From assembly GCF_049319665.1 (NCBI RefSeq), contig NZ_JBMOUD010000004.1, positions 62,001 to 126,000 on the forward strand: a DNA stretch of 64,000 nucleotides, in the 5' to 3' direction. The position numbers and the translations under genes were made by a program. This DNA is from JBMOUD01 sp049319665 (GTDB lineage: Bacteria > Pseudomonadota > Gammaproteobacteria > Enterobacterales > Enterobacteriaceae). Positions 8,672-18,119 of this stretch are shown here, in pieces. Every line of letters begins with the position of its first letter. Position 1 is the stretch's first letter. The notes below the pieces were generated by a model, which saw only the letters and a list, made by a program, of their open reading frames with translations, was not told where the DNA came from and ran no database searches.

Positions 8672-9331
8672 ATGGAAGTACTGAATCAAATTCTTCATGC
8701 GCTTTGGCAGCATGATTTTAACGCTCTCGCCGATCCAAATTTATTATGGGTAATTTACGCGGTACTGTTCGCCACGCTATTTTTAGAAAATGGCTTATTA
8801 CCCGCCGCATTTCTACCGGGTGACAGCTTACTGCTGCTCACTGGCGCATTGGTTGCCAAAGGGGTGATGAACCTGCTTCCGACCTTTATTATTTTGGTCA
8901 TCGCCGCCAGCTTAGGCTGCTGGCTGAGCTACCTGCAAGGTCGATGGCTTGGGCATACCAAATTAGTAAAAGGCTGGCTGGAACATCTCCCCGAGCAATA
9001 CCACCAGCGTGCAGATCACTTGTTTAACCGCCACGGTTTAATGGCGTTAATTATCGGCCGTTTTCTGGCGTTTGTGCGTACCGTGTTACCCGTATTCGCA
9101 GGGTTAGCCGGTCTGGGCAATATGCGTTTTCAGTTCTTTAACTGGCTAAGCGCTATATTGTGGATCGGCTTAATGATGGGGCTGGGCATTGCATTAAGCC
9201 ACATCCCGATCGTAAAACGCCACGAAGATCAGGTTATGGCCGGTTTGATCATTTTGCCAGTGTTGCTGCTGACCGCAGGGGTTGCCGGCGCGATCTTTAT
9301 GTTTTTGCGAAAAAAGTGCGGGCGAGCATAA
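8672..9331 (+). CDS. yghB: DedA-family inner membrane protein YghB
   Basis: Polytopic membrane protein of the DedA/SNARE-associated family, required (redundantly with YqjA) for normal cell division, envelope stress tolerance and PMF-linked functions in E. coli. The 219 residues have hydrophobic segments near 25-45, 55-85, 143-165 and 185-210. Family motifs are ENGLLPAAFLPGDSLLLLTG and the basic FNRHGLMALIIGRFLAFVRT, containing the conserved Arg residues. Order metC-yghB-yqhC matches E. coli. Biochemical activity (probable lipid scrambling or flipping) is inferred from the family. Confidence 0.95.
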   Translation: MEVLNQILHALWQHDFNALADPNLLWVIYAVLFATLFLENGLLPAAFLPGDSLLLLTGALVAKGVMNLLPTFIILVIAASLGCWLSYLQGRWLGHTKLVKGWLEHLPEQYHQRADHLFNRHGLMALIIGRFLAFVRTVLPVFAGLAGLGNMRFQFFNWLSAILWIGLMMGLGIALSHIPIVKRHEDQVMAGLIILPVLLLTAGVAGAIFMFLRKKCGRA

Positions 9332-9336
9332 AAACA

Positions 9337-9414
9337 GGGCAAGCTTGACCGAGCTTGGTGCGCTTTCCTTGCACCGGAAGGGTGAAATCCTTTGAAGCCC
9401 GGTCAGGCTTGCCC
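9337..9414. terminator. Large palindrome between convergent yghB and yqhC
   Basis: GGGCAAGCTTGACCG at 9337-9351 pairs with CGGTCAGGCTTGCCC at 9400-9414 with a single mismatch, and the intervening ~48 bp has further self-complementarity. Its position between two convergent genes suggests a bidirectional transcript end, but the long loop is unusual for a simple terminator. Confidence 0.55.
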
Positions 9415-9452
9415 CTTCCGGTGTCAGGAAATCGCCCCAAACTCGATCCAGT

Positions 9453-10379
9453 TTACTCAAGATTTGATTCAAGAATCCCAGAAAGATTTCCGTCTCTCAT
9501 CCTGGCGATATCATCTGTTGGTGTGACACCGAAGTAGCGTTTAAATTCGCGGCTAAATTGTGAGGCGCTTTCGTAGCCAACTTGCAGTGCGGATGAGCTG
9601 GCATTGTGGCCTTCATAAATCATCAGCATACGCGCTTTGTGTAAACGATAGTTCTTCAAGTATTGCAGCGGTGAAATGCTGGTTACTGCTTTAAAATTAT
9701 GGTGAAAAGCTGAGACGCTCATATTGGCATCGCTTGCTAATTGCTCAACACTGAGGCTTTCGGCATAGTGATTTTCGATGCGCCGCAAAGACTTGGCTAT
9801 CTGAGCAAAATGCGTATGGCGATTGACCAACGCTTGCAATGCCCCGCCGTTTTCACTAACCAAAATTAAGAATAGGATCTCACGAATGATCTTCGGCCCT
9901 AATATTCGGACATGCAGTGGCTTATCAATAACATCAAGCAGCCTCTGGGCAGCACAGAGAATATCCTCATCAAGAGACCCAGAAGTGACGCCAGATGAGT
10001 GATCGGGCTGACGAACAAACCCTTCATCCCCCATGTCCATCAACAGATCTTGTAGCATGATGGTATCAATACTAATTGAGATCCCCGCCACGGGCTCTTG
10101 CTCACTGGCGAAAGTTTCACACTCAAAAGGTAAGGGAACGGTGAGCATCAGATAATTGGCAGGATCATAAGAGAAGGTCTTACTACCCAGATAGCCAACT
10201 TTACGACCTTGAAATAAGATCACGATGCTCGGGTTATAGATCACCGGCTGACGTTCATGATAATGATTAGTATAAGCGAGCCGTACCTGAGGTAGCGCCG
10301 TTTTACTATGCAACTTATCACCGCTTAGCTGCGCCACTCGCGCCGTCATCTGTGCACAGAGTGCTTCCACCTTTCCCAT
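9453..10379 (-). CDS. yqhC: AraC-family regulator YqhC
   Basis: Transcription activator that in E. coli senses reactive aldehydes and induces yqhD-dkgA. The 308 residues have an N-terminal AraC-type sensing domain (about 20-170) and two C-terminal helix-turn-helices (about 200-300) with AESLSVEQLASDANMSVSAF and LQVGYESASQFSREFKRYFG. It is divergent from dkgA across a 354-bp gap, but the aldehyde reductase gene yqhD, which lies between them in E. coli, is absent here. Its likely local target is therefore dkgA alone. Confidence 0.9.
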   Translation of the reverse strand: MGKVEALCAQMTARVAQLSGDKLHSKTALPQVRLAYTNHYHERQPVIYNPSIVILFQGRKVGYLGSKTFSYDPANYLMLTVPLPFECETFASEQEPVAGISISIDTIMLQDLLMDMGDEGFVRQPDHSSGVTSGSLDEDILCAAQRLLDVIDKPLHVRILGPKIIREILFLILVSENGGALQALVNRHTHFAQIAKSLRRIENHYAESLSVEQLASDANMSVSAFHHNFKAVTSISPLQYLKNYRLHKARMLMIYEGHNASSSALQVGYESASQFSREFKRYFGVTPTDDIARMRDGNLSGILESNLE

Positions 10380-10733
10380 ACTGTCTCTTCTATACTCATA
10401 AAAACGTAAAAATCATTGTGTCATAATGATACCTGTTCCTATACAAACTTATAGAAACAGGCAAGGTTATAGCTAAAATTCGCATTATTTCTTCATTAAT
10501 AAGCCGATAAAGTACATTCCACTCTTTAGCAAAAAAAGCGACAGTATCAACATTTACGACTAGGCTTTATTAAGGCTTCACCTCTTTGCAACTATCAGTG
10601 CATCATCAATATCCCGCGAAACAAATAGTTAACGTAAAAATAATTAGCGAGCTTAGTCACAGACTATTTTCTTAACTAAACTTGGAGCACTGAGCCCTGA
10701 ATATGCTCCCCCTTACCAACATTGGAGAAAAAA
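10380..10733. other. Divergent yqhC-dkgA intergenic region
   Basis: A 354-bp AT-rich gap that must hold both divergent promoters and presumably the YqhC site. I see no ORF, tRNA or strong hairpin and cannot assign the operator by eye. The dkgA Shine-Dalgarno GGAG is at 10724-10727. Confidence 0.5.
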
Positions 10734-11564
10734 ATGGCAAATCAATCCGTTATTAAACTGTCCGATGGTAACCTCATGCCACAGCTTGGCCTTGGTGTTT
10801 GGCAAGTAAGTGATGATGAAGCGACACGTGCCGTCGGTACTGCGCTAGATCTTGGCTATCGTCATATCGATACTGCCGCCATCTATAAAAACGAAGATGG
10901 TGTTGGTAAAGCGTTAGCGGAAACCAGCGTTGCGCGTGAAGAGCTGTTTATCACGACAAAATTGTGGAATACCGATCAGTTGTACGCACAGAAAGCGCTA
11001 GAAACCAGCCTTAAGAAGCTGCAACTTGATTATGTTGATCTCTACCTCATCCACTGGCCAGAGCCACAACAAGGTAACTTTGTTGAAGCCTGGAAGCAGT
11101 TGCTCAAGCTAAAAGAACAAGGATTGGCGAAAAGCGTTGGCGTGTGCAATTTCCATATTCCTCACCTGCAACAGCTTAAAGATGAGACGGGAGTCTTCCC
11201 GGTGGTGAATCAGGTTGAACTTCACCCTCTGCTCCAACAGCGACAATTACACGCTTGGGATGCAACACATCACATTGCTACCGAATCGTGGAGCCCATTA
11301 GCCCAAGGCGGTGAAGGTGTATTCGACCAACCCACTATCATTAAACTCGCCGAAAAATATGGCAAAACGGCGGCACAAATTGTGATTCGCTGGCACTTAG
11401 ATAGCGGTTTGATCGTGATCCCAAAATCCGTGACACCAAAACGTATTAAAGAGAATTTCGAGGTATTTGATTTTAAATTACAACGCGAAGAACTGGCGGA
11501 CATTGCCAAGTTGGATATAGGTAAGCGTTTAGGACCAGATCCAGAAAAAGGATTGAATCTGTAA
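10734..11564 (+). CDS. dkgA: 2,5-diketo-D-gluconate / methylglyoxal reductase DkgA
   Basis: NADPH-dependent aldo/keto reductase acting on 2,5-diketo-D-gluconate and on methylglyoxal and other aldehydes. The 276-residue (beta/alpha)8 barrel has the catalytic tetrad: Asp and Tyr in GYRHIDTAAIYKNE, Lys in FITTKLWN and His in YLIHWP. NADPH-binding IPKSVTPKRIKENFEVF lies near the C-terminus. ATG 10734 is chosen over the TTG 12 bp upstream because GGAG then sits 6 bp away. Divergent YqhC is its probable activator. Confidence 0.95.
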   Translation: MANQSVIKLSDGNLMPQLGLGVWQVSDDEATRAVGTALDLGYRHIDTAAIYKNEDGVGKALAETSVAREELFITTKLWNTDQLYAQKALETSLKKLQLDYVDLYLIHWPEPQQGNFVEAWKQLLKLKEQGLAKSVGVCNFHIPHLQQLKDETGVFPVVNQVELHPLLQQRQLHAWDATHHIATESWSPLAQGGEGVFDQPTIIKLAEKYGKTAAQIVIRWHLDSGLIVIPKSVTPKRIKENFEVFDFKLQREELADIAKLDIGKRLGPDPEKGLNL

Positions 11565-11570
11565 GCCAAT

Positions 11571-11590
11571 GCCCCCGTGACTGCGGGGGC
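11571..11590. terminator. Terminator-like hairpin between dkgA and ftsP
   Basis: GCCCCCG / CGGGGGC stem with a 6-nt loop, 7 bp after the dkgA stop and upstream of the convergent ftsP stop. It is followed by AAAGTTTCTT, so it probably serves dkgA. Confidence 0.7.
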
Positions 11591-11646
11591 AAAGTTTCTT
11601 CACTATCGAGGGAGCGTCGCTGTAATCAACGGCATGTAGTTCATGG

Positions 11647-13089
11647 TTAATATTGCGCAACCGAGGCTGGTTGAACCACCATTTGCCCCATTGAGCCACG
11701 GTCAGCCATCTCTAATGTTTGGCTACAATAAATAAACGGGAAATGCTCGAAGGAAGGCTGATTGAAGTAAACCAGCAGTTCGACATCGCCATCTACCCAC
11801 ACCGTATCTTTGAAACCAGCGTCTTCAATCAACGGCGCTGCGCCGTTGACGCTTTTCACCAAGAAGCTGACACCCTGGACATAGAAAGACTGTGGCAGGT
11901 CGGCATGAATCGTCCAACGCTCCCACGTCCCTTGCATTGCCTGAACGTCGTTACGCGATGCGCTCCATACCACACCATTAATTCCCGGCTGGCTATCACC
12001 CAGACGGAAATCGCGAGTGCGCACCACATCGCCAGTCAGAATTTGATCGGCTAACAGGCGCATCGGCAGATTATCGGTGACCAATGGCAGCAATCCGGTT
12101 GGTTTCAAGGTCAATACCAACGTGGAAACCAAGATGCTTGAAGGCTCAAATAAGCCACGTAAGCGATCCATGATACTGGCCGCTTCACCGGCAGAGATAG
12201 AAACCTCGTCGCCCTGAGACATATCAATTAAAACTTCCCGTCTCTCGCCCGGTGCCAGCGACAAGCGCTGTACCGTCACAGGTGAAGGCAAGAAGCCAAG
12301 ATCTGAAGCGACAACGTGGAATGCCCGACTATCAGATAGCGTCAGTTCATAGCGGCGTGCGTTGGAAGCATTGAGTAAACGCAGACGTACCCAGCCACGA
12401 GAAACCTGTACAAACGGACTCTGTACGCCATTAACCAGCATAGTATCGCCAAAGAAACCGCCGCTGGATGGCGTGTCATATTGCGGCACGCCAAAACCAT
12501 CCAAGCGCTTATCTTGGATAATGATTGGAAAATCATCCACTCCGTAATGGTTAGGCAGTGGCAAGCTCTTACTGACGCTGTCTTCAACCAGCCACATGCC
12601 AGCCAATCCGTTATACACATGTGGAGCCATATGATTAGGAGTATTGGCATGATACCAACAAGTCGCAGCAGCCTGGCGAATCGGCAATACCGGCGACCAG
12701 TCAACGCCCGGTGAGATCATACGTGGCGCACCGCCTGCCAGCGTACCAGGTACCTGTAGTCCACTGACGGTCACAGAAACCGACTCAGAAAGCCGATTGC
12801 TATAAATCAGTTTAACGTCATCACCGCTATGAACTCGCACCGTTGGGCCAAGATACATCCCATTGAAGCCCCAAACTGGGGCCGGTCGATTACCAACAAA
12901 ATCACCACCGGCAAAAGCCCAGTGCGCGGGCTGCATGGTCAGAAAAAGTGGCTGACCGCGCCGAGATTCAATCAAAGGAGGAACGGGCAATGTGGGTTGC
13001 GCACCGCGCGCCTGTGCACTCAGCGGCAACGCGCCTGCGGCCATAGCCAGACCGGATGCCTGTAAAAATGTGCGACGACTGAGTGACAT
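11647..13089 (-). CDS. ftsP: Tat-exported cell division protein FtsP (SufI)
   Basis: Periplasmic divisome-stabilising protein with a multicopper-oxidase fold. The 480 residues begin with a twin-arginine signal (SRRTFLQASGLAMAAGALPL, cleavage near AQA-R). Three cupredoxin domains follow. The copper-site His clusters of true oxidases are mostly replaced, for example WYHANTPNHMAPHVYNGLAG, so a non-enzymatic structural role is expected, as for E. coli SufI. The gene lies upstream of plsC and parC in the opposite gene order on the minus strand, as in other Enterobacterales. Confidence 0.95.
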   Translation of the reverse strand: MSLSRRTFLQASGLAMAAGALPLSAQARGAQPTLPVPPLIESRRGQPLFLTMQPAHWAFAGGDFVGNRPAPVWGFNGMYLGPTVRVHSGDDVKLIYSNRLSESVSVTVSGLQVPGTLAGGAPRMISPGVDWSPVLPIRQAAATCWYHANTPNHMAPHVYNGLAGMWLVEDSVSKSLPLPNHYGVDDFPIIIQDKRLDGFGVPQYDTPSSGGFFGDTMLVNGVQSPFVQVSRGWVRLRLLNASNARRYELTLSDSRAFHVVASDLGFLPSPVTVQRLSLAPGERREVLIDMSQGDEVSISAGEAASIMDRLRGLFEPSSILVSTLVLTLKPTGLLPLVTDNLPMRLLADQILTGDVVRTRDFRLGDSQPGINGVVWSASRNDVQAMQGTWERWTIHADLPQSFYVQGVSFLVKSVNGAAPLIEDAGFKDTVWVDGDVELLVYFNQPSFEHFPFIYCSQTLEMADRGSMGQMVVQPASVAQY

Positions 13090-13253
13090 ATTATCTCCAT
13101 GAAAACAAGATCAAAGCGGTGATAGTCGCCCATTACCATCATTGGCGTTGGGCTAAAGTAAGAACAATGTAATCGTTACCAGAAAACAGATCATTGCTCT
13201 CCGGTCAGAGAAAGCATGGCCACCCCAACCGGAAATATTCATAGTCTGTCTGG

Positions 13254-13997
13254 TTATTTAGCAGACTTCATCGCGGCTTCTCGACTGGCAACTTCAGCAT
13301 CCAGTTCAATGATTTTATCTTTCATCAACTGGTGGCAGTGCTCGGTCAATTCACGCAGACGATCTTTGCTATATTTTGAGGCATCTATCGGCGGCAACAT
13401 CTCAACAATCACCAATCCGTTAGACAGGCGGTTCAGGTCAACCTTGCCGTTGGTATTCGATACACAAATTGGCACAATCGGAACGCCTGCGGCGATCGCA
13501 GCATGGAACGCACCGGTTTTGAACGGCATCAAACCACGGCCACGGCTGCGCGTACCTTCTGGGAACATCCAAATTGAAATATCTTTTTTCTTAAACTGAT
13601 CGACGACCTGAGCAATAGTGCCATGCGCTTTTGCACGGTTATTACGGTCGATTAACAAGTTACCGGTCAGCCAATAAAGCTGGCCAAAGAAAGGGATCCA
13701 CACCAAGCTTTTCTTACCGACGGTCACCGTTCTTGGCATGACAGCATTCGATACCGTCACCATATCGTAATTATTCTGGTGGTTAGCGATATAAATGCAA
13801 TTACCGTAATTTTGCGCTTCCGCAGGAATACGCTTCTCAACTTTCAGGCCAAAAATAGGCGCTAACCTACCAAATAAGTGGCCAAACGTTGCCACATGTT
13901 TAGGATTTCTTGGGCTGAACAAGCAGTAAATACAACCGAAAACACTGACCAGAATCGAGAACAAAATGACGTAAATAGACCGCAAAATAAGTAACAT
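13254..13997 (-). CDS. plsC: 1-acyl-sn-glycerol-3-phosphate acyltransferase
   Basis: Inner-membrane enzyme converting lysophosphatidic acid to phosphatidic acid, the second acylation of phospholipid synthesis. The 247 residues have an N-terminal membrane anchor (about 1-28), the catalytic H(X4)D box in IANHQNNYD and the glycerophosphate-binding FPEGTRSRGRG. The PIVPI segment (PIVPICVSN) is also present. It lies between parC and ftsP, all on the minus strand with gaps of 226 and 164 bp, so it could be cotranscribed with parC. Confidence 0.96.
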   Translation of the reverse strand: MLLILRSIYVILFSILVSVFGCIYCLFSPRNPKHVATFGHLFGRLAPIFGLKVEKRIPAEAQNYGNCIYIANHQNNYDMVTVSNAVMPRTVTVGKKSLVWIPFFGQLYWLTGNLLIDRNNRAKAHGTIAQVVDQFKKKDISIWMFPEGTRSRGRGLMPFKTGAFHAAIAAGVPIVPICVSNTNGKVDLNRLSNGLVIVEMLPPIDASKYSKDRLRELTEHCHQLMKDKIIELDAEVASREAAMKSAK

Positions 13998-14223
13998 AAC
14001 ATCCTCTTAAGCATACAGACGGGTCGTTATCGCCTCGTTCTGTCTCTTTCCTTTACTGCTGGGCTATTCTCGGGCCTCAGACAGCGCTACACAATGGTTT
14101 TTATTAGTCAAAACAGGATTTATTGATACAAATTTAAAATCTTTGCACTAAGCCACAAACTTAAGGCAGACGAGCTAATCAGAACGGCGCACCACCCGAT
14201 TAGCTCTCAAATAATACGCGGGA

Positions 14224-16497
14224 TCAGACCTCGCTTTCATCCGCTGGGCCGCGCGCCGGCCCCTCGACTTCAACCCGGTCAATACGTTGTAATCCACGCG
14301 GCAAAGAAGTGCCTTTACGCCCACGCTCAGCCCGGAATTTTTGCAGATCTTCCGGTCGCAGTGTCAACTTACGTTTGCCCACGTGCAATGTGATTGATGA
14401 TTGCGGTGATAACACCAACAGCCATGCCAACCGATCTTCGCCCGATGCAATTTGTGCCGCAGCAATAGAGATAATCTTGTTGCCCTTGCCTTTCGACAAC
14501 TGTGGCAAATCGGTCACAGGGAACAACAGCATCCGTCCTGCCGCAGTGATAGACAGCAGCAGCTCGTCCTCGGCGTATAGCGCGATTGGCGCTAACGCGC
14601 TGGCATTTTCTGGCAAGGTGATCATTGCCTTGCCCGCACGATTTCGTGCCACCAAGTCGTTGAAGGTACAAACGAAGCCGTAACCGGCATCGGAAGCCAT
14701 CAATAGTTTCTGCTCATCCGGTGCCATCAACACTTGCTGAATAGTGGCACCAGGCGGCGGCGTCAATTTACCGGTTAATGGTTCGCCCTGACCACGCGCC
14801 GAAGGCAACGAGGTCGGGTCTAGCGCGTAGCTTCGTCCGGTAGAATCGATAAATACTACCGGCTGGTTGCTCTTGCCGCGCGCGGCGCTACGGAAGCTGT
14901 CACCGGCTTTATAGCTTAATCCGGCAGGGTCAATATCATGACCTTTGGCGCTACGCACCCAGCCCATTTCTGAGAGCACGATAGTGACCGGCTCAGAAGG
15001 GATGAAGTCATGTTCACTCATGGCCTTCGCTTCGCTGCGCTCTACAATTGGAGAACGACGATCGTCACCATAAGCCTCTGCATCAGCCTGAATTTCTTTG
15101 CGAATCAAGGTGCTGAGTTTACGCTCGGAACCTAACAGCGCCTGTAATTGGTCGCGCTCTTTCGCCAACTCGTCTTGCTCACCGCGGATCTTCATCTCTT
15201 CGAGTTTGGCCAAATGGCGTAATTTCAACTCGAGGATTGCTTCAGCCTGCGTATCTGTTAACCCAAAGCGCGCCATCAGCACTGGTTTTGGCTCATCTTC
15301 GCTACGGATAATGTGGATCACTTCGTCGATACTCAGGAAGGCAATTAACAAACCTTCAAGGATATGTAGACGCTTGAGCACTTTGTCCAAACGGAAGTTT
15401 AGACGACGGCGCACAGTCTCGCGACGATAGTCCAACCATTCGGTCAAGATCTCCACCAGCCCTTTAACCTGCGGGCGGTTATCCAGACCGATCATGTTCA
15501 TATTGATACGGTAACTACGTTCCAGATCGGTGGTGGCAAACAGGTGATTCATCACCTGATCTAAGTCGATCCGGTTAGAGCGCGGCACGATCACCAGACG
15601 CGTCGGGTTTTCATGGTCAGACTCATCACGCAAGTCTTCGATCATCGGCAGCTTTTTAGCGCGCATCTGGCTGGCAATCTGCTCTAATACCTTGGCACCA
15701 GACACCTGGTGCGGCAGCGCGGTGATCACCGCTTCACCGTCTTCTTTTTTCCACAGCGCACGCATACGCACCGAGCCTTTGCCCGATTCGTAGATTTTAC
15801 GAATTTCGTTATTTGGCGTGATGATTTCCGCTTCAGTTGGGAAATCTGGCCCTTGCACATACTCAAGCAAGTCTTCTAGCGTCGAGCCTGGCTTTTCCAA
15901 CAGTGCGATGGCCGCGTTGGCCACTTCGCGAATGTTGTGCGGCGGAATATCCGTCGCCATACCCACGGCGATCCCCGTCGTACCATTAAGCAAAATGTTC
16001 GGCAGGCGCGCAGGCAGCATTTTCGGCTCCTGCATGGTGCCGTCAAAGTTTGGTACCCAATCTACCGTACCTTGTGCTAGCTCACGTAACAGCACTTCGG
16101 CATATTTTGACAGCCGCGATTCGGTATAACGCATCGCCGCGAAGGATTTCGGATCATCCGGAGCCCCCCAGTTACCCTGCCCGTCGACCAACGGATAGCG
16201 ATAAGAGAAAGGCTGCGCCATGAGCACCATCGCTTCATAACAGGCGCTATCACCATGAGGATGATATTTACCCAACACGTCACCCACGGTACGTGCTGAT
16301 TTCTTGAATTTGGCGCTATTGTTCAGCCCCAGTTCAGACATCGCATACACAATGCGGCGCTGCACCGGCTTTAGGCCATCACCAATATACGGTAACGCCC
16401 GGTCCATGATGACGTACATGGAATAGTTCAGATAGGCGTTCTCGGTAAACGTGTGCAGTGCTAAACGCTCTGTACCGTCATGAGTTACTTCACTCAT
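14224..16497 (-). CDS. parC: DNA topoisomerase IV subunit A
   Basis: DNA-cleaving subunit of topoisomerase IV, which decatenates daughter chromosomes with ParE. The 757 residues include the active-site Tyr at 124 (AMRYTES; Y120 in E. coli numbering, offset by 4). The quinolone-determining segment HPHGDSACYEAM keeps the wild-type Ser84 and Glu88 (E. coli S80/E84), so no classical resistance change is present. A C-terminal beta-pinwheel domain spans about 500-757. parE is not in the window. Confidence 0.98.
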   Translation of the reverse strand: MSEVTHDGTERLALHTFTENAYLNYSMYVIMDRALPYIGDGLKPVQRRIVYAMSELGLNNSAKFKKSARTVGDVLGKYHPHGDSACYEAMVLMAQPFSYRYPLVDGQGNWGAPDDPKSFAAMRYTESRLSKYAEVLLRELAQGTVDWVPNFDGTMQEPKMLPARLPNILLNGTTGIAVGMATDIPPHNIREVANAAIALLEKPGSTLEDLLEYVQGPDFPTEAEIITPNNEIRKIYESGKGSVRMRALWKKEDGEAVITALPHQVSGAKVLEQIASQMRAKKLPMIEDLRDESDHENPTRLVIVPRSNRIDLDQVMNHLFATTDLERSYRINMNMIGLDNRPQVKGLVEILTEWLDYRRETVRRRLNFRLDKVLKRLHILEGLLIAFLSIDEVIHIIRSEDEPKPVLMARFGLTDTQAEAILELKLRHLAKLEEMKIRGEQDELAKERDQLQALLGSERKLSTLIRKEIQADAEAYGDDRRSPIVERSEAKAMSEHDFIPSEPVTIVLSEMGWVRSAKGHDIDPAGLSYKAGDSFRSAARGKSNQPVVFIDSTGRSYALDPTSLPSARGQGEPLTGKLTPPPGATIQQVLMAPDEQKLLMASDAGYGFVCTFNDLVARNRAGKAMITLPENASALAPIALYAEDELLLSITAAGRMLLFPVTDLPQLSKGKGNKIISIAAAQIASGEDRLAWLLVLSPQSSITLHVGKRKLTLRPEDLQKFRAERGRKGTSLPRGLQRIDRVEVEGPARGPADESEV

Positions 16498-16583
16498 TAA
16501 TTTTTATCCTCAGAGCCGTACGTTATCGTTCTGGAAAATAATGTGCTTCTTCTGTTTGCCGGAAAGACACAGCCAAACAAAAG

Positions 16584-16727
16584 TTTGATGTTCGCGCAGG
16601 TGTTAACGCTAGCGCGACACTTGATACCCGCGGTGGCATTGATACGGAAAATAGCCTTGCTGCACGCGAATGTCTTGATGCTCACGAATGTTTTGCTATC
16701 CGAGAAGCTTTTGATGTCCGCGATAAT
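16584..16727. repeat. Eight imperfect 18-bp tandem repeats
   Basis: Eight contiguous 18-bp units fill 144 bp of the 420-bp gap between parC and mdaB. Examples are CTTGCTGCACGCGAATGT (16656) and CTTGATGCTCACGAATGT (16674); others start at 16584, 16602, 16620, 16638, 16692 and 16710. Units are strongly degenerate but share TTGAT/TTGCT at the start and a CGC/CGA-like centre. Because 18 is a multiple of three, every open frame gives hexapeptide repeats (such as FDVRAG, LDTRGG, LDAHEC), but that frame has no start codon. No function is known to me. Confidence 0.8.
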
Positions 16728-16917
16728 ACATCATCTGACGCAGAACTGTCACAGATGCTGTACTTTCCCCCATCATAGTCCAACAAATAGCCGCACTTTA
16801 TTGTAGCAACGACTTTATTGCTCTGGCAGCAATAGTCTTGTGCTCTCAGCCTCATTTTTGTCCATCAGCCATATCGGTAAAATCTCAGGCAATGGCTAAT
16901 CAACGAGGCAAAAAAAT

Positions 16918-17511
16918 ATGAGCAACATACTGATTGTTAATGCGGGAAAAGTCTTCGCGCACTCAAAAGGTGAGTTAAATACCAGTCTGGCTTTGCTTGC
17001 CGACGAGCATTTGCGCGCTGCCGGGCACCAAGTGCGTGTCACCCATGTCGATCAGGGTTATGACATCGAAACCGAGATCCAAAGTTATCTGTGGGCTGAT
17101 ACGGTGATCTATCAAATGCCAGGTTGGTGGATGGATGTGCCGTGGATCCTGAAAAAATACATCGATGAAATCTTCACCGAAGGTCATGGCCGTCTTTATG
17201 CTAGCGATGGCCGCAGCCGCTCTGACGCCTCCAAAAAATACGGCTCTGGTGGTTTGATCCAAGGGACACATTACATGCTGTCCGTCACTTGGAATGCGCC
17301 GGTTGAAGCCTTTGAAGATAAAGATCAATTCTTCCACGGCGTTGGCGTTGACGGCGTTTATCTGCCTTTCCATAAAGCTAACCAGTTCTTAGGAATGGAC
17401 GCACTGCCAACCTTTATGTGCAACGACGTCATTAAACAGCCAAATATAGAAAGTGATTTCGCTCGCTACCGCACACATTTGGATCAAGTCTTCAGTAAAG
17501 CAGAAGTTTAA
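16918..17511 (+). CDS. mdaB: NADPH:quinone reductase MdaB
   Basis: Flavodoxin-fold FAD enzyme that reduces quinones by two electrons (modulator of drug activity B). The 197 residues begin with the flavodoxin-like SNILIVNAGK and contain the conserved YQMPGWWMDVPWILKKYIDE substrate/FAD region and HYMLSVTWNAP. It is followed after 135 bp by ygiN; the pair is thought to form a quinol/quinone cycle in E. coli. In E. coli parE follows ygiN, whereas here the next gene is the convergent nadR. Confidence 0.95.
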   Translation: MSNILIVNAGKVFAHSKGELNTSLALLADEHLRAAGHQVRVTHVDQGYDIETEIQSYLWADTVIYQMPGWWMDVPWILKKYIDEIFTEGHGRLYASDGRSRSDASKKYGSGGLIQGTHYMLSVTWNAPVEAFEDKDQFFHGVGVDGVYLPFHKANQFLGMDALPTFMCNDVIKQPNIESDFARYRTHLDQVFSKAEV

Positions 17512-17646
17512 TCACTTATTAAGATGGGTTCATAGAGTGCTAAATCGGGTATTGCCCCCTTCGCGACTCGTGAACTCAATCTCATTATCCGCTAGGCTGG
17601 GGCTAATCCGTTATAAGTAGCACTTCCATCTAAAGCAGAGGATTCT

Positions 17647-17952
17647 ATGATCACCGTTATTGCTGAAATTACCGTTAAACCCGGCCGCCGCGATGCCGTT
17701 CTAGAACGCATTCATCAACTACTGCCAAGCGTACTGGCAGAAGACGGCTGCCACCGCTACGAACCTTACACCGACGTGCAAGACCAACTTTCCTGGCGTA
17801 AAGATGCCCCTGACTCGATCTTTATGCTCGAAGAATGGGAAAGTGTCGCTCACTTAGAAGCACATCTGAAAATTGAGCACATGAATGCCCATCGTGAACG
17901 CATCAAAGATGATGTGGTTAATGTCACTATTAGTGTGTTGAATAAAAGCTAG
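17647..17952 (+). CDS. ygiN: Quinol monooxygenase YgiN
   Basis: Small ABM-fold monooxygenase oxidising menadiol to menadione. The 101 residues start MITVIAEITVKPGRRDAVLE and contain the ferredoxin-like core with the conserved Tyr/Arg region DGCHRYEPY and MLEEWES. GAGG lies close upstream of the ATG. It is likely in the same transcript as mdaB. Its 3' side runs straight into the repeat-rich gap at 17,953-18,734. Confidence 0.93.
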   Translation: MITVIAEITVKPGRRDAVLERIHQLLPSVLAEDGCHRYEPYTDVQDQLSWRKDAPDSIFMLEEWESVAHLEAHLKIEHMNAHRERIKDDVVNVTISVLNKS

Positions 17953-18119
17953 GCCGAGCTTTTAGGCGGCTTTATAAAGCGCCTCAAACTTATTCAAGCT
18001 TGACCAAGATTTCTTAAGACCAGAATCGGTGAATATTTCGGTTTATCAGCTGCGGTTCTCAATATAACTCCGCAGCCTAAACCGACCGAAGGAGCGGTAA
18101 GCGCCGCCCCTTCTGGCTT

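Noticed and set aside
14224..16497. Quinolone-resistance changes in parC
   Set aside because: Ser84 and Glu88 are wild type.
16543..16806. 87-codon plus-strand open frame between parC and mdaB
   Set aside because: Composed of the 18-bp repeats, no Shine-Dalgarno and no recognisable protein pattern.
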